A stretch of 5,176 bases of DNA from a bacterium (GCA_030426865.1 JAUHXN010000223.1:1-5176), one strand, 5' to 3'; counted from the stretch's first letter, positions 1 through 4,870 are shown. Notes: a model not told the origin generated them from the sequence alone. Program-made: numbers and translations.

Positions 1-90
1 TTAGCTAAGCCAAAGAAGAACTATGATAAGAGAGAATCTACTAAAACTAAAGAAGTAGAAAGAGACCTAAAAAGAAAATATAAAGTATAA
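1..90 (+). CDS. smpB: SsrA-binding protein SmpB, C-terminal end (partial)
   Basis: The frame is open from base 1 and ends at TAA 88-90, giving 29 residues: LAKPKKNYDKRE, then a Lys/Arg/Glu-rich tail ending KYKV. The 'KK-x-x-DKRE' block followed by a charged tail is characteristic of the C-terminus of SmpB, which binds tmRNA and brings it to stalled ribosomes for trans-translation. In the family this tail is disordered in free protein and folds in the mRNA channel of the ribosome. The N-terminal OB-fold lies outside the window, so the assignment rests on this short tail alone. The stop codon overlaps the AGGA ribosome binding site of tyrS (90-93), and only 11 nt separate the two genes, so co-transcription with possible translational coupling is likely. 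Another lysine-rich protein tail is possible but less likely. Confidence 0.78.
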   Translation, partial: LAKPKKNYDKRESTKTKEVERDLKRKYKV

Positions 91-101
91 GGATACAAGT
101 A

Positions 102-1325
102 ATGTTCCCAAGTGTAAACGAACAAATGGATATTATAAAATCTTCTGCAATAGATGTATTACCAGAAGAAGAGTTAGTACGTAAAATAGAAAATTCCATA
201 AAGAATAATAAACAATTAATAATAAAACTAGGGGCTGACCCTAGCCGACCAGATTTGCATATAGGACACGCAGTTGTGTTAAACAAAATGCGTCAATTCC
301 AAGATTTGGGACATAAAGCAATTCTAATTATAGGTGATTTCACTGCAATGATTGGTGACCCTTCTGGTAAATCAAAGACTAGACCTCAATTAACATTGGA
401 AGATACAAGAGTCAATGGCCAATCATATTTAGATCAAGCAGGTCTTATACTAGATGAAAGCCCAGAGAAATTCCAAGTTCGCTATAATAGCGAATGGTTG
501 AACGCAATGAATTTCAGAGATGTAGTAGAGTTAGCGGCCAAATATACTGTAGCCCAATTGTTAGAAAGAGATGATTTCAACAAGAGATATAATTCTGGTG
601 TACCTATTAGTATGCACGAGCTGTTATATCCTCTGGCTCAAGCAATGGATTCGGCAGAAATAGAATCAGATGTAGAGCTAGGTGGAACCGACCAAAAATT
701 CAACTTAATTGTAGGTAGAGATATACAACGTTCTTACGGTAAAGAGCCACAATGTATAGTAACACTACCTATACTAGAAGGTACTGACGGTAAAGAGAAG
801 ATGAGTAAATCATTGGACAATTACATAGCTCTAACTGACAAGCCGTCAGACATTTTTGGGAAAGTTATGTCTGTTCCAGACGACGTTATACTTCGCTATT
901 TCGAATACGGAGCATTCGCTAGTCCAGCAGAAATAGACGAGATGAAGCAATTTTTAGAAACAGAAGGTAATAATCCTCGCGATGCGAAAATAAAAGTAGC
1001 GATGCGGATAACAGATAAGTACCATGAAGCTGGCTCAGGCCAATCTGCATACGAAGAGTTTTTACGTGTATTTACTAAAGGTGATGTACCTGATGATATA
1101 GAGGAAATTGAGTTATCAACTTCAGTCTCTGAATCAAAAATAATTGACATAATAACTGATTCTGGTATGGTAAGTTCTAAAAAAGATGCAAAAAGAATGG
1201 TACAACAGGGAGCCGTTTCAGTAGATGATGTTAAAATAGATGATATAAATGAGAATATTGATCTAACTGATTACAGAACATTCAAAGTTGGAAAGAGAAA
1301 ATTTATGAGAATAAAGGCAAAATAA
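102..1325 (+). CDS. tyrS: Tyrosyl-tRNA synthetase (TyrZ-like type)
   Basis: This 407-residue class I aminoacyl-tRNA synthetase attaches tyrosine to tRNA-Tyr in the cytoplasm using ATP. The Rossmann catalytic domain covers roughly residues 35-330. It carries the HIGH signature at 53-56 (GADPSRPDLHIGH), the GDPSGK segment at 85-90, LGGTDQ at 193-198 in the tyrosine/ATP pocket, and an intact KMSKS loop at 233-237. A C-terminal S4-type RNA-binding domain covers about 344-407 (SKKDAKRMVQQGAV then a basic FKVGKRKFMRI end). Length and the 'GADPxRPDLHIGHAVVLxKxRQFQDLGH' block fit the TyrZ-like bacterial branch rather than the E. coli-like TyrS. The ATG at 102 is chosen because the family starts close to this point and AGGA (90-93) lies 8 nt upstream. 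An in-frame ATG at 126 would remove conserved N-terminal sequence. The gene ends in tandem stops TAA TAG (1323-1328). No good plus-strand terminator follows. Confidence 0.97.
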   Translation: MFPSVNEQMDIIKSSAIDVLPEEELVRKIENSIKNNKQLIIKLGADPSRPDLHIGHAVVLNKMRQFQDLGHKAILIIGDFTAMIGDPSGKSKTRPQLTLEDTRVNGQSYLDQAGLILDESPEKFQVRYNSEWLNAMNFRDVVELAAKYTVAQLLERDDFNKRYNSGVPISMHELLYPLAQAMDSAEIESDVELGGTDQKFNLIVGRDIQRSYGKEPQCIVTLPILEGTDGKEKMSKSLDNYIALTDKPSDIFGKVMSVPDDVILRYFEYGAFASPAEIDEMKQFLETEGNNPRDAKIKVAMRITDKYHEAGSGQSAYEEFLRVFTKGDVPDDIEEIELSTSVSESKIIDIITDSGMVSSKKDAKRMVQQGAVSVDDVKIDDINENIDLTDYRTFKVGKRKFMRIKAK

Positions 1326-1357
1326 TAGTTGATATTGCAAAACATATTATCATAGCA

Positions 1358-1501
1358 TTGACTTTTTCTGTACTTTTTCTGGATTCTCCTCGTACAACAC
1401 AAAAAAAGGTCGTTCCCATTGTAATGGAGACTGATTACAGTCCAAATTACACAAGAAAACGACCATTAATAAAGCGAATAAATATAAGAGATATTATTTA
1501 A
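1358..1501 (+). CDS. Doubtful small ORF in the tyrS-lipoprotein gap
   Basis: The +2 frame relative to tyrS stays open from 1271 to TAA 1499-1501, well past the tyrS stop. Outside tyrS it would read a hydrophobic stretch (KHIIIALTFSVLFL), then SPRTTQKK, then a basic tyrosine-containing tail (DYSPNYTRKRPLIKR) ending INIRDII. This looks like a small signal-anchored or membrane peptide. However, there is no ATG before 1424. The coordinates use TTG 1358 (47 residues), which already cuts into the hydrophobic stretch; ATT 1334 would keep it but is a very rare start. I see no convincing ribosome binding site. The 3' part is also occupied by the minus-strand hairpin terminator at 1401-1464, and the last 8 nt overlap the end of the convergent lipoprotein gene. 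It could be a decayed gene or chance. No function can be assigned. Confidence 0.18.
   Translation: MTFSVLFLDSPRTTQKKVVPIVMETDYSPNYTRKRPLIKRINIRDII
1361..1381. repeat. Two-copy 11-nt tandem repeat
   Basis: ACTTTTTCTG occurs at 1361-1370 and again exactly at 1372-1381, separated by one T, giving two copies of an 11-nt period in the gap after tyrS. The two pyrimidine-rich copies follow the tyrS stop but have no GC-rich hairpin in front, so they do not form a recognisable plus-strand intrinsic terminator. Confidence 0.6.
1401..1464 (-). terminator. Extended multi-stem intrinsic terminator of the lipoprotein gene
   Basis: Three nested inverted repeats stack around one axis. The outer one is GGTCGTT 1408-1414 with AACGACC 1458-1464 (7 bp). 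The middle one is TGTAAT 1420-1425 with ATTACA 1446-1451 (6 bp). The inner one is GACTG 1429-1433 with CAGTC 1438-1442 (5 bp), closed by the tetraloop ATTA. The middle and inner stems are joined by a symmetric GGA/CAA internal loop. Read on the minus strand, the outer arm is followed immediately by seven T (1407-1401), and the structure begins 29 nt after the lipoprotein stop. That is the geometry of a rho-independent terminator for the minus-strand gene. On the plus strand there is no U-tract after the hairpin, so it should not terminate tyrS efficiently. The extra inner helices go beyond what termination needs. Confidence 0.72.
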
Positions 1502-2015
1502 AAGAAATAGAATAAATTATTGTATCTCTATTATCTTCATTTCCATCTTCATAAACTATATACCTAACTTTTGCATTTGCTCCAAATTTTGATCTATTAG
1601 AGACATATTGTTGAAAGTTACCTGGAGGTGAAGTTTCACCAGCTTTTACCGTTAATGTTCTATCTGATAAGAAATCCGTAGTCATTGGTTGATAGCAAAT
1701 TCCATCACCAGTGGATGGGTCACCCCAACAGAAATATGATGTTTGTTCAGGATCCAATTCCATTATTTCCATTTTAGCAAATAATTTCAAATCTCTTGTT
1801 CCCTTATTTTTGATTTCAGTATGAAAACTGACGATAAGTTCTTGTTCTCCAGGGGGTAGTGTATTCATATCACCTTCAATTTCAGTACCTTCAGTGGCTA
1901 TTAGTTCAATGCTATCTGTCTCTTTAACATCTGGCTGTACAGGTGTTTCTTCTTCACTACAAGAAATAAAGAAAGTCAATGCAGCAATCGCCAGTAATAT
2001 TTGTAATTTTTTCAT
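1494..2015 (-). CDS. Small secreted lipoprotein with CWG...CY motif, unknown function
   Basis: This is a 173-residue protein with a lipoprotein signal peptide: MKK, a hydrophobic core, then the lipobox FISC with the lipidated cysteine at position 19. Residues after the cysteine are SEEET, an acidic stretch of the kind that in some Bacteroidota acts as a surface-export signal. The mature part (about 35-173) has the alternating pattern of a beta-sandwich. Segments include ELIVSFHTEIKN, KLFAKMEIMEL and, at the end, AKVRYIVYEDGNEDNRDTI. Two further cysteines, C96 (YFCWGD) and C107 (GICYQP), could form a disulfide. From memory, a CxG...CYxP element followed by a Gly/Pro turn and a 'N..D' strand near the C-terminus occurs in secreted FCB proteins, often just ahead of a T9SS sorting tail; here no sorting tail is present. 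The start ATG (2015-2013) has AGGA 8 nt upstream (2027-2024). The gene is divergent from the thioredoxin gene across 103 bp, with no firm promoter seen. Specific role unknown. Confidence 0.88.
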   Translation of the reverse strand: MKKLQILLAIAALTFFISCSEEETPVQPDVKETDSIELIATEGTEIEGDMNTLPPGEQELIVSFHTEIKNKGTRDLKLFAKMEIMELDPEQTSYFCWGDPSTGDGICYQPMTTDFLSDRTLTVKAGETSPPGNFQQYVSNRSKFGANAKVRYIVYEDGNEDNRDTIIYSISFK

Positions 2016-2106
2016 ATATTGAATCCTATATAATTATTTATTTTTCGTAAAACTATTGTACTAATAGACACGTAATATAATTATAAGTTACAAAATAAAC
2101 TAATTT

Positions 2107-2118
2107 TAGGAGTTTGGG
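2107..2118 (+). promoter_or_regulatory. Ribosome binding site supporting the TTG start of the thioredoxin gene
   Basis: AGGAG at 2108-2112 lies 6 nt before TTG 2119. The same frame has a TAG stop at 2107-2109 and no ATG until 2173, inside the signal peptide. The strong site therefore decides for the TTG start, which restores a complete signal peptide. Confidence 0.75.
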
Positions 2119-2634
2119 TTGAGAATATCAAACAAAATAATAGCTGCTTCACTTTTCTTTGTTCTTGCATTTATGGGAACAACAGATGCAAAAGTAAAGT
2201 CTGATATACCGTCTGTAACGGTTAAGAATATGAAAGGAAGAAATGTAAACACTTCTACTTTTAGCAATGATGGTAAACCATTTATCATTAATTTTTGGGC
2301 GACTTGGTGTAAACCTTGTATTTTAGAATTGAATAATATTAATGACAAATATGCTAAATGGCAGAAAGAAACTGGAGTTAAGATTATTGCTATTTCAATA
2401 GATGATTCAAGAAATAGTCGTCGAGTTGCACCTTTCGTAAAAGGTAGAGGCTGGGACTACGAAGTATATCTAGATGAAAATAGTGACTTCAAACGTGCCC
2501 TAAACGTCAATAATCCACCTCATACTTTCCTATATGATGGTGACGGGAATTTGGTCTATACACATAATGGCTATGCACCCGGAGACGAAGATGAGCTTTA
2601 CGAGAAATTGAAAGAAATATCTAAAAAGAAATAA
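2119..2634 (+). CDS. TlpA/ResA-like periplasmic thioredoxin family protein
   Basis: This 171-residue exported thiol-disulfide oxidoreductase begins at TTG 2119. The N-terminus is a signal peptide: basic MRISNK, hydrophobic core about 7-20, and a likely signal peptidase I site after TDA (residue 24). Residues 29-50 form the short lead-in typical of the TlpA/AhpC-TSA-like branch (SVTVKNMKGRNVNTSTFSN). The thioredoxin core follows, with strand PFIINFWATWC, the redox motif C64-K-P-C67, the partner helix, strand VKIIAISIDD, and the cis-proline region NNPPHTFLYD (Pro 133/134 before T136). It ends with a DGDGNLVYTHNGY hairpin and a charged terminal helix. CxPC proteins of this family usually reduce or exchange disulfides in cytochrome c maturation or other exported proteins; the partner is not visible here. 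No second domain is present. The gene is monocistronic as far as can be seen, closed by the bidirectional terminator before rplS. Assignment to the family is secure; the physiological substrate is not. Confidence 0.93.
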   Translation: MRISNKIIAASLFFVLAFMGTTDAKVKSDIPSVTVKNMKGRNVNTSTFSNDGKPFIINFWATWCKPCILELNNINDKYAKWQKETGVKIIAISIDDSRNSRRVAPFVKGRGWDYEVYLDENSDFKRALNVNNPPHTFLYDGDGNLVYTHNGYAPGDEDELYEKLKEISKKK

Positions 2635-2647
2635 AAGAAAAGAAAGC

Positions 2648-2687
2648 AAAAAAAATCCCGCCTAAAGCGGGATTTAATTTTTTATTT
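2648..2687. terminator. Bidirectional intrinsic terminator between thioredoxin gene and rplS
   Basis: A perfect 9-bp stem, AAATCCCGC (2653-2661) with GCGGGATTT (2667-2675), closes a 5-nt CTAAA loop. On the plus strand it is followed by TAATTTTTTATTT. On the minus strand it is followed by eight T (2655-2648). It therefore serves both convergent genes, which lie 47 bp apart. The plus-strand T-tract runs into the last codons of rplS. Confidence 0.95.
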
Positions 2688-3071
2688 ACGTCTTGCAAGT
2701 TTTTGTCTAGTTTTCTTGTCTGACATTCCTCTTAAGTAATAAAGCTTAGCACGTCTAACACGTCCTTTGCTTAATACTTCTATACTTTGAATCATAGGAG
2801 AATGGAAAGGGAAGATTCTCTCTACACCAATACCATTAGATATTTTTCTTACATTGAAAGTCTTAGATATACCGCCACCTTGGATGCCGAGTACAATACC
2901 TTTATAATTTTGAATTCTTTCTTTCTCACCCTCAATTACTCTTACCGCGACGTTAACAGTGTCACCAGGTCCAAACTCAGGGAACTCTTGATACTTATCG
3001 CCGTCTTTTTCTTTTTTAGTAGCAACTACTCTGTCTTTAGCAATTTGCTCTATATATTGTAGTGAAGTCAT
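2682..3071 (-). CDS. rplS: 50S ribosomal protein L19
   Basis: This 129-residue protein of the large ribosomal subunit lies, in the family, at the interface with the 30S subunit. The central beta-barrel carries the family signature: PGDTVNVAVRVIEGEKER (35-52), the QNYKGIVLG strand (54-62), the FNVRKISNGIGVERIFPFHSP block (72-92), and the C-terminal KGRVRRAKLYYLR (102-114). The chain is a little longer than E. coli L19 because of an insertion near residues 18-30 and a basic tail ending KLARRK. The ATG at 3071-3069 has AGGA 8 nt upstream (3083-3080). In many bacteria rplS follows rpsP-rimM-trmD. Here it has its own promoter directly upstream and purN diverges from the other side, so it is uncoupled from that operon. 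Nothing in the coding sequence looks damaged. Confidence 0.98.
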   Translation of the reverse strand: MTSLQYIEQIAKDRVVATKKEKDGDKYQEFPEFGPGDTVNVAVRVIEGEKERIQNYKGIVLGIQGGGISKTFNVRKISNGIGVERIFPFHSPMIQSIEVLSKGRVRRAKLYYLRGMSDKKTRQKLARRK

Positions 3072-3094
3072 TTTCTTATTCCTAATTTTATCAT
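3068..3094 (-). CDS. Possible 8-codon leader peptide overlapping the rplS start
   Basis: Between the rplS promoter and rplS lies ATG 3094-3092 followed by seven sense codons (M-I-K-L-G-I-R-K) and TGA 3070-3068. The stop overlaps the rplS start as ATGA. The predicted transcription start falls at or just before this ATG, so the mini-ORF would be leaderless or nearly so and has no ribosome binding site of its own. The rplS AGGA site lies inside it. In an AT-rich region so short a frame may be chance; it is listed because its stop lies exactly on the rplS start. Confidence 0.2.
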   Translation of the reverse strand: MIKLGIRK

Positions 3095-3099
3095 GGCTA

Positions 3100-3130
3100 C
3101 AAAAATAATAGTATGTTTAATTAAATCCAA
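3100..3130 (-). promoter_or_regulatory. Bacteroidota-type promoter of rplS
   Basis: On the minus strand TATTTTTG (3107-3100) matches the -7 consensus TAnnTTTG of the Bacteroidota primary sigma factor exactly. TTTG (3131-3128), whose TTG fits the -33 element, lies upstream with a 20-nt spacer (3127-3108). Transcription would start near 3095, leaving a leader of only about 25 nt before the rplS ATG at 3071. Confidence 0.75.
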
Positions 3131-3192
3131 ACTTTTTTATAGATAAAGTAAATGTTATTTTAGTAGTAAAAAAAATTTGTAGTCTCAAATAT

Positions 3193-3804
3193 ATGAAAAA
3201 ATTAAACATCGCATTCTTCGCTTCCCATGGTGGGTCGAATTTTCAAACAATAGTAGAGAATATACATAGTGGATATATTAATGCAAATGCCACTTTATTA
3301 ATTTCAAATAATTCTGATTGTTTTGCCTTCCAAAGAGCAGAAAAGTTGAATATACCATATATGCATATATCTTCTGCACAATTTGAAGATGGTAATGAAT
3401 TTCAAAAAACACTACTAAGAGTGCTTGACGAATACGAAATTGATTTAATCGTATTAGCTGGTTATATGAGAAAAATCCCTATTTCTATAATTCATAAATA
3501 CAAAAACAGAATACTGAATATACACCCAGCCTTATTACCTAAGTTTGGTGGGAAAGGAATGTATGGTATGAATGTTCATAATGCGGTAAAAGAAGCGGGC
3601 GAGCTTGTTTCTGGTGCAACAGTACATATAGTAAGTGAGGAATATGATGAAGGTAGAATATTAAAACAAAAGACTGTTGCTATAGATGCCAATGATACGC
3701 CTGAAAAAATCGCAGAAAAAGTATTAGCAATTGAACACCAGATTTACTCTGATACGATAAAAGAAATAGCAGAAGAGAAGATAATACTTGATAAATTCCA
3801 TTAG
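3193..3804 (+). CDS. purN: Phosphoribosylglycinamide formyltransferase (GART)
   Basis: This 203-residue cytoplasmic enzyme of de novo purine synthesis transfers a formyl group from 10-formyltetrahydrofolate to glycinamide ribonucleotide. The N-terminal Rossmann-like half starts IAFFASHGGSNFQTI, where the glycine-rich GGSN (13-16) takes the place of GNGSN in E. coli and should hold the substrate phosphate. LIVLAGYMRKI (85-95) is the folate-side segment. The catalytic triad is intact: N109 and H111 in NIHPALLPKFGGKG and D152 in EEYDEGRIL, equivalent to N106, H108 and D144 of the E. coli enzyme. The loop GGKGMYGMNVHNAV is the form I associate with FCB-group PurN. The length is close to E. coli's 212 residues. 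ATG 3193 is the natural start (MKKLNIAFF); no Shine-Dalgarno is visible, and a weak hairpin (ATTTG 3175-3179 with CAAAT 3186-3190) occupies that place. No other pur genes are adjacent. Two unrelated-looking membrane genes follow 17 nt downstream. Confidence 0.95.
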   Translation: MKKLNIAFFASHGGSNFQTIVENIHSGYINANATLLISNNSDCFAFQRAEKLNIPYMHISSAQFEDGNEFQKTLLRVLDEYEIDLIVLAGYMRKIPISIIHKYKNRILNIHPALLPKFGGKGMYGMNVHNAVKEAGELVSGATVHIVSEEYDEGRILKQKTVAIDANDTPEKIAEKVLAIEHQIYSDTIKEIAEEKIILDKFH

Positions 3805-3817
3805 TATAATTATTTTG
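3788..3817 (+). promoter_or_regulatory. Weak candidate promoter inside the 3' end of purN
   Basis: TTG 3788-3790 and TTATTTTG 3810-3817 are 19 nt apart. The second differs from TAnnTTTG only at position 2. If real, it would start transcription at or very near the ATG of the next gene (3822) and allow the membrane pair to be expressed independently of purN. Such near matches are frequent in AT-rich DNA. Confidence 0.22.
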
Positions 3818-3821
3818 AAAT

Positions 3822-4283
3822 ATGACAAATACCAAAATATATAAGCAAAGATTTGATTTCTATTGGAGATCTGTGATAATATACATTGTAGTCCTTATTG
3901 GATATGGACTTATACGTATGGTTGTTGGACATGAAAACTTCGGAGTCCTAACACATGATCCGGTATTTATACTATTATCATTGTTTATAGCTGGTTCATT
4001 ATTAATGTACTTACATAAGCTTTTTTGGGTTAGAACATTGGTAATAGATGATGACTCTATTACAATCAAAAATAGATTCAATGAATCAACATTTAACAAA
4101 GATAATATTTCTAAAATCTATTTAGGAAGAGAAAGGCCATTTCAATCTCGTGAAAGTTTCAGAGTTATTAAGATTGAACTGCTGAATAGAAAACGAAAAA
4201 TACGAATTAGACCACACAACTATTGGGATGACAAAAAATTATTCGAAGATATAAGTCATGTAAAAGCTAGTATTGGGAAATGA
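3822..4283 (+). CDS. Two-TM membrane protein with PH-like cytoplasmic domain, unknown function
   Basis: I do not recognise a named family. The 153-residue protein has a short basic N-terminus and a first membrane segment at about 17-35 (SVIIYIVVLIGYGLIRMVV). A short loop holds HENFGVLTHD, and a second membrane segment spans about 48-69, ending KLFWVR. The two segments form a hairpin, leaving both ends on the same side, probably the cytoplasm given the flanking K/R. Residues 70-150 form a beta-rich domain followed by a helix: LVIDDDSITIKNRFNESTF, NISKIYLG, FRVIKIELLNRKRKIRIRP, then KLFEDISHVKASI. That order (two TM, then a short beta meander with a final helix) resembles bacterial PH-like (bPH) membrane proteins; this is inference from pattern only. 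The gene starts 17 nt after purN without a clear ribosome binding site. Its TGA (4281-4283) overlaps the ATG of the next gene, so the two are probably translationally coupled. Confidence 0.82.
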   Translation: MTNTKIYKQRFDFYWRSVIIYIVVLIGYGLIRMVVGHENFGVLTHDPVFILLSLFIAGSLLMYLHKLFWVRTLVIDDDSITIKNRFNESTFNKDNISKIYLGRERPFQSRESFRVIKIELLNRKRKIRIRPHNYWDDKKLFEDISHVKASIGK

Positions 4284-4819
4284 AAACTTTTTTCATAGTT
4301 TTGTTAGCTTCATATTCTCTTGGTAATGCAACCCCAACTAATCTAGAAGTAATATCTAATTCAATCGACTCGATTGCACAAATATCAAAGTCACATATTT
4401 TTAATAATAGAATCAAGATTCAATCTGAATTTAATCCTTTATTAGACAAATTAGAGACTTCCTTCAGTAAGCTAGATAGTAACTACCAAATAACAAATTC
4501 TTCCCCTTATGGTACTATGATTTCACTCGATACTATCCAAATAAATTACGAGGAAGCGACAAACTCAAGAACTATTCGAATAGTTGCTAATATACAAACT
4601 CTTGCTGATGATAATATCGTCGATTATACAGTTCCATTTATTTATAAAGATTCTATAGATACTGATAATGTAAGCAGTATTGAAGACGAATCATTTACAT
4701 TTACAAAAGGAGTTTTGATTGAAGAATCTTCTTTTTGGGATGATGCACTCGAACCTGTTGTATTTGTTGGTTCCGCTGCAGTTATTATCTACCTTCTTTT
4801 CACTGTTCGCTCAAGCTGA
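4280..4819 (+). CDS. Exported protein with C-terminal membrane anchor, unknown function
   Basis: No named family is recognised. The 179-residue protein starts with a signal peptide (MKTFFIVLLASYSLGNA, likely cleaved near residue 17). Residues 20-150 are a hydrophilic Ser/Asp/Thr/Ile-rich region. It includes a possible helix at 45-67 (IQSEFNPLLDKLETSFSKL) and beta-like stretches (TMISLDTIQINYEEA, RTIRIVANIQTL, IVDYTVPFIYKD). A single membrane span at about 159-176 (PVVFVGSAAVIIYLLFTVR) ends four residues from the C-terminus. An acidic/aromatic SFWDDALE precedes it and the short tail is VRSS. The predicted topology is a periplasmic domain fixed to the inner membrane by its C-terminus. There are no cysteines and no catalytic motif. 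The start is fixed by the ATGA overlap with the upstream gene, whose product is also membrane-embedded, so the two may form a complex. It ends 80 bp before the convergent T9SS gene. Confidence 0.84.
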   Translation: MKTFFIVLLASYSLGNATPTNLEVISNSIDSIAQISKSHIFNNRIKIQSEFNPLLDKLETSFSKLDSNYQITNSSPYGTMISLDTIQINYEEATNSRTIRIVANIQTLADDNIVDYTVPFIYKDSIDTDNVSSIEDESFTFTKGVLIEESSFWDDALEPVVFVGSAAVIIYLLFTVRSS

Positions 4820-4840
4820 TACTAATTCATATTAGAAAAT

Positions 4841-4870
4841 AAAAAACCCCAAGCTTTTAGGCCCGGGGTT
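4841..4870 (-). terminator. Intrinsic terminator of the T9SS cargo gene
   Basis: AACCCC (4845-4850) pairs with GGGGTT (4865-4870). A small inner GC/GC helix is possible inside the 14-nt loop. Read on the minus strand, the hairpin is followed directly by TTTT (4844-4841), then ATTTTC, and it begins 29 nt after the T9SS gene stop. On the plus strand only TTCTTAG follows, so termination of the membrane pair from the left would be weaker. Confidence 0.85.

Noticed and set aside
47..286. Minus-strand 79-codon frame over the smpB end and tyrS start
   Set aside because: It overlaps two recognised genes on the other strand and resembles nothing.
896..1150. Minus-strand open frame inside tyrS
   Set aside because: It is a mirror frame of a confident conserved gene, with no ribosome binding site and serine-rich shadow composition.
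2048..2055. TAGTTTTA (minus strand) as the lipoprotein promoter
   Set aside because: The final G of the consensus is missing and there is no TTG about 20 nt upstream.
2106..2348. Minus-strand frame across the start of the thioredoxin gene
   Set aside because: It is a shadow of the conserved thioredoxin reading frame and would cover that gene's ribosome binding site.
2787..3062. Plus-strand open frame opposite rplS
   Set aside because: It lies entirely inside the conserved rplS gene and has no family resemblance.
3172..3179. AAAATTTG as a -7 promoter element for purN
   Set aside because: The first base deviates from TAnnTTTG and no TTG lies at the right distance upstream, so the purN promoter remains unidentified.
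3860..4099. Minus-strand frame inside the two-TM membrane gene
   Set aside because: The plus-strand frame has coherent membrane segments, operon spacing and an ATGA overlap; the mirror frame has none of these.
4822..4835. CTAAT-TCAT-ATTAG hairpin after the second membrane gene
   Set aside because: Five mostly AT pairs with no U-tract are too weak to call a terminator.
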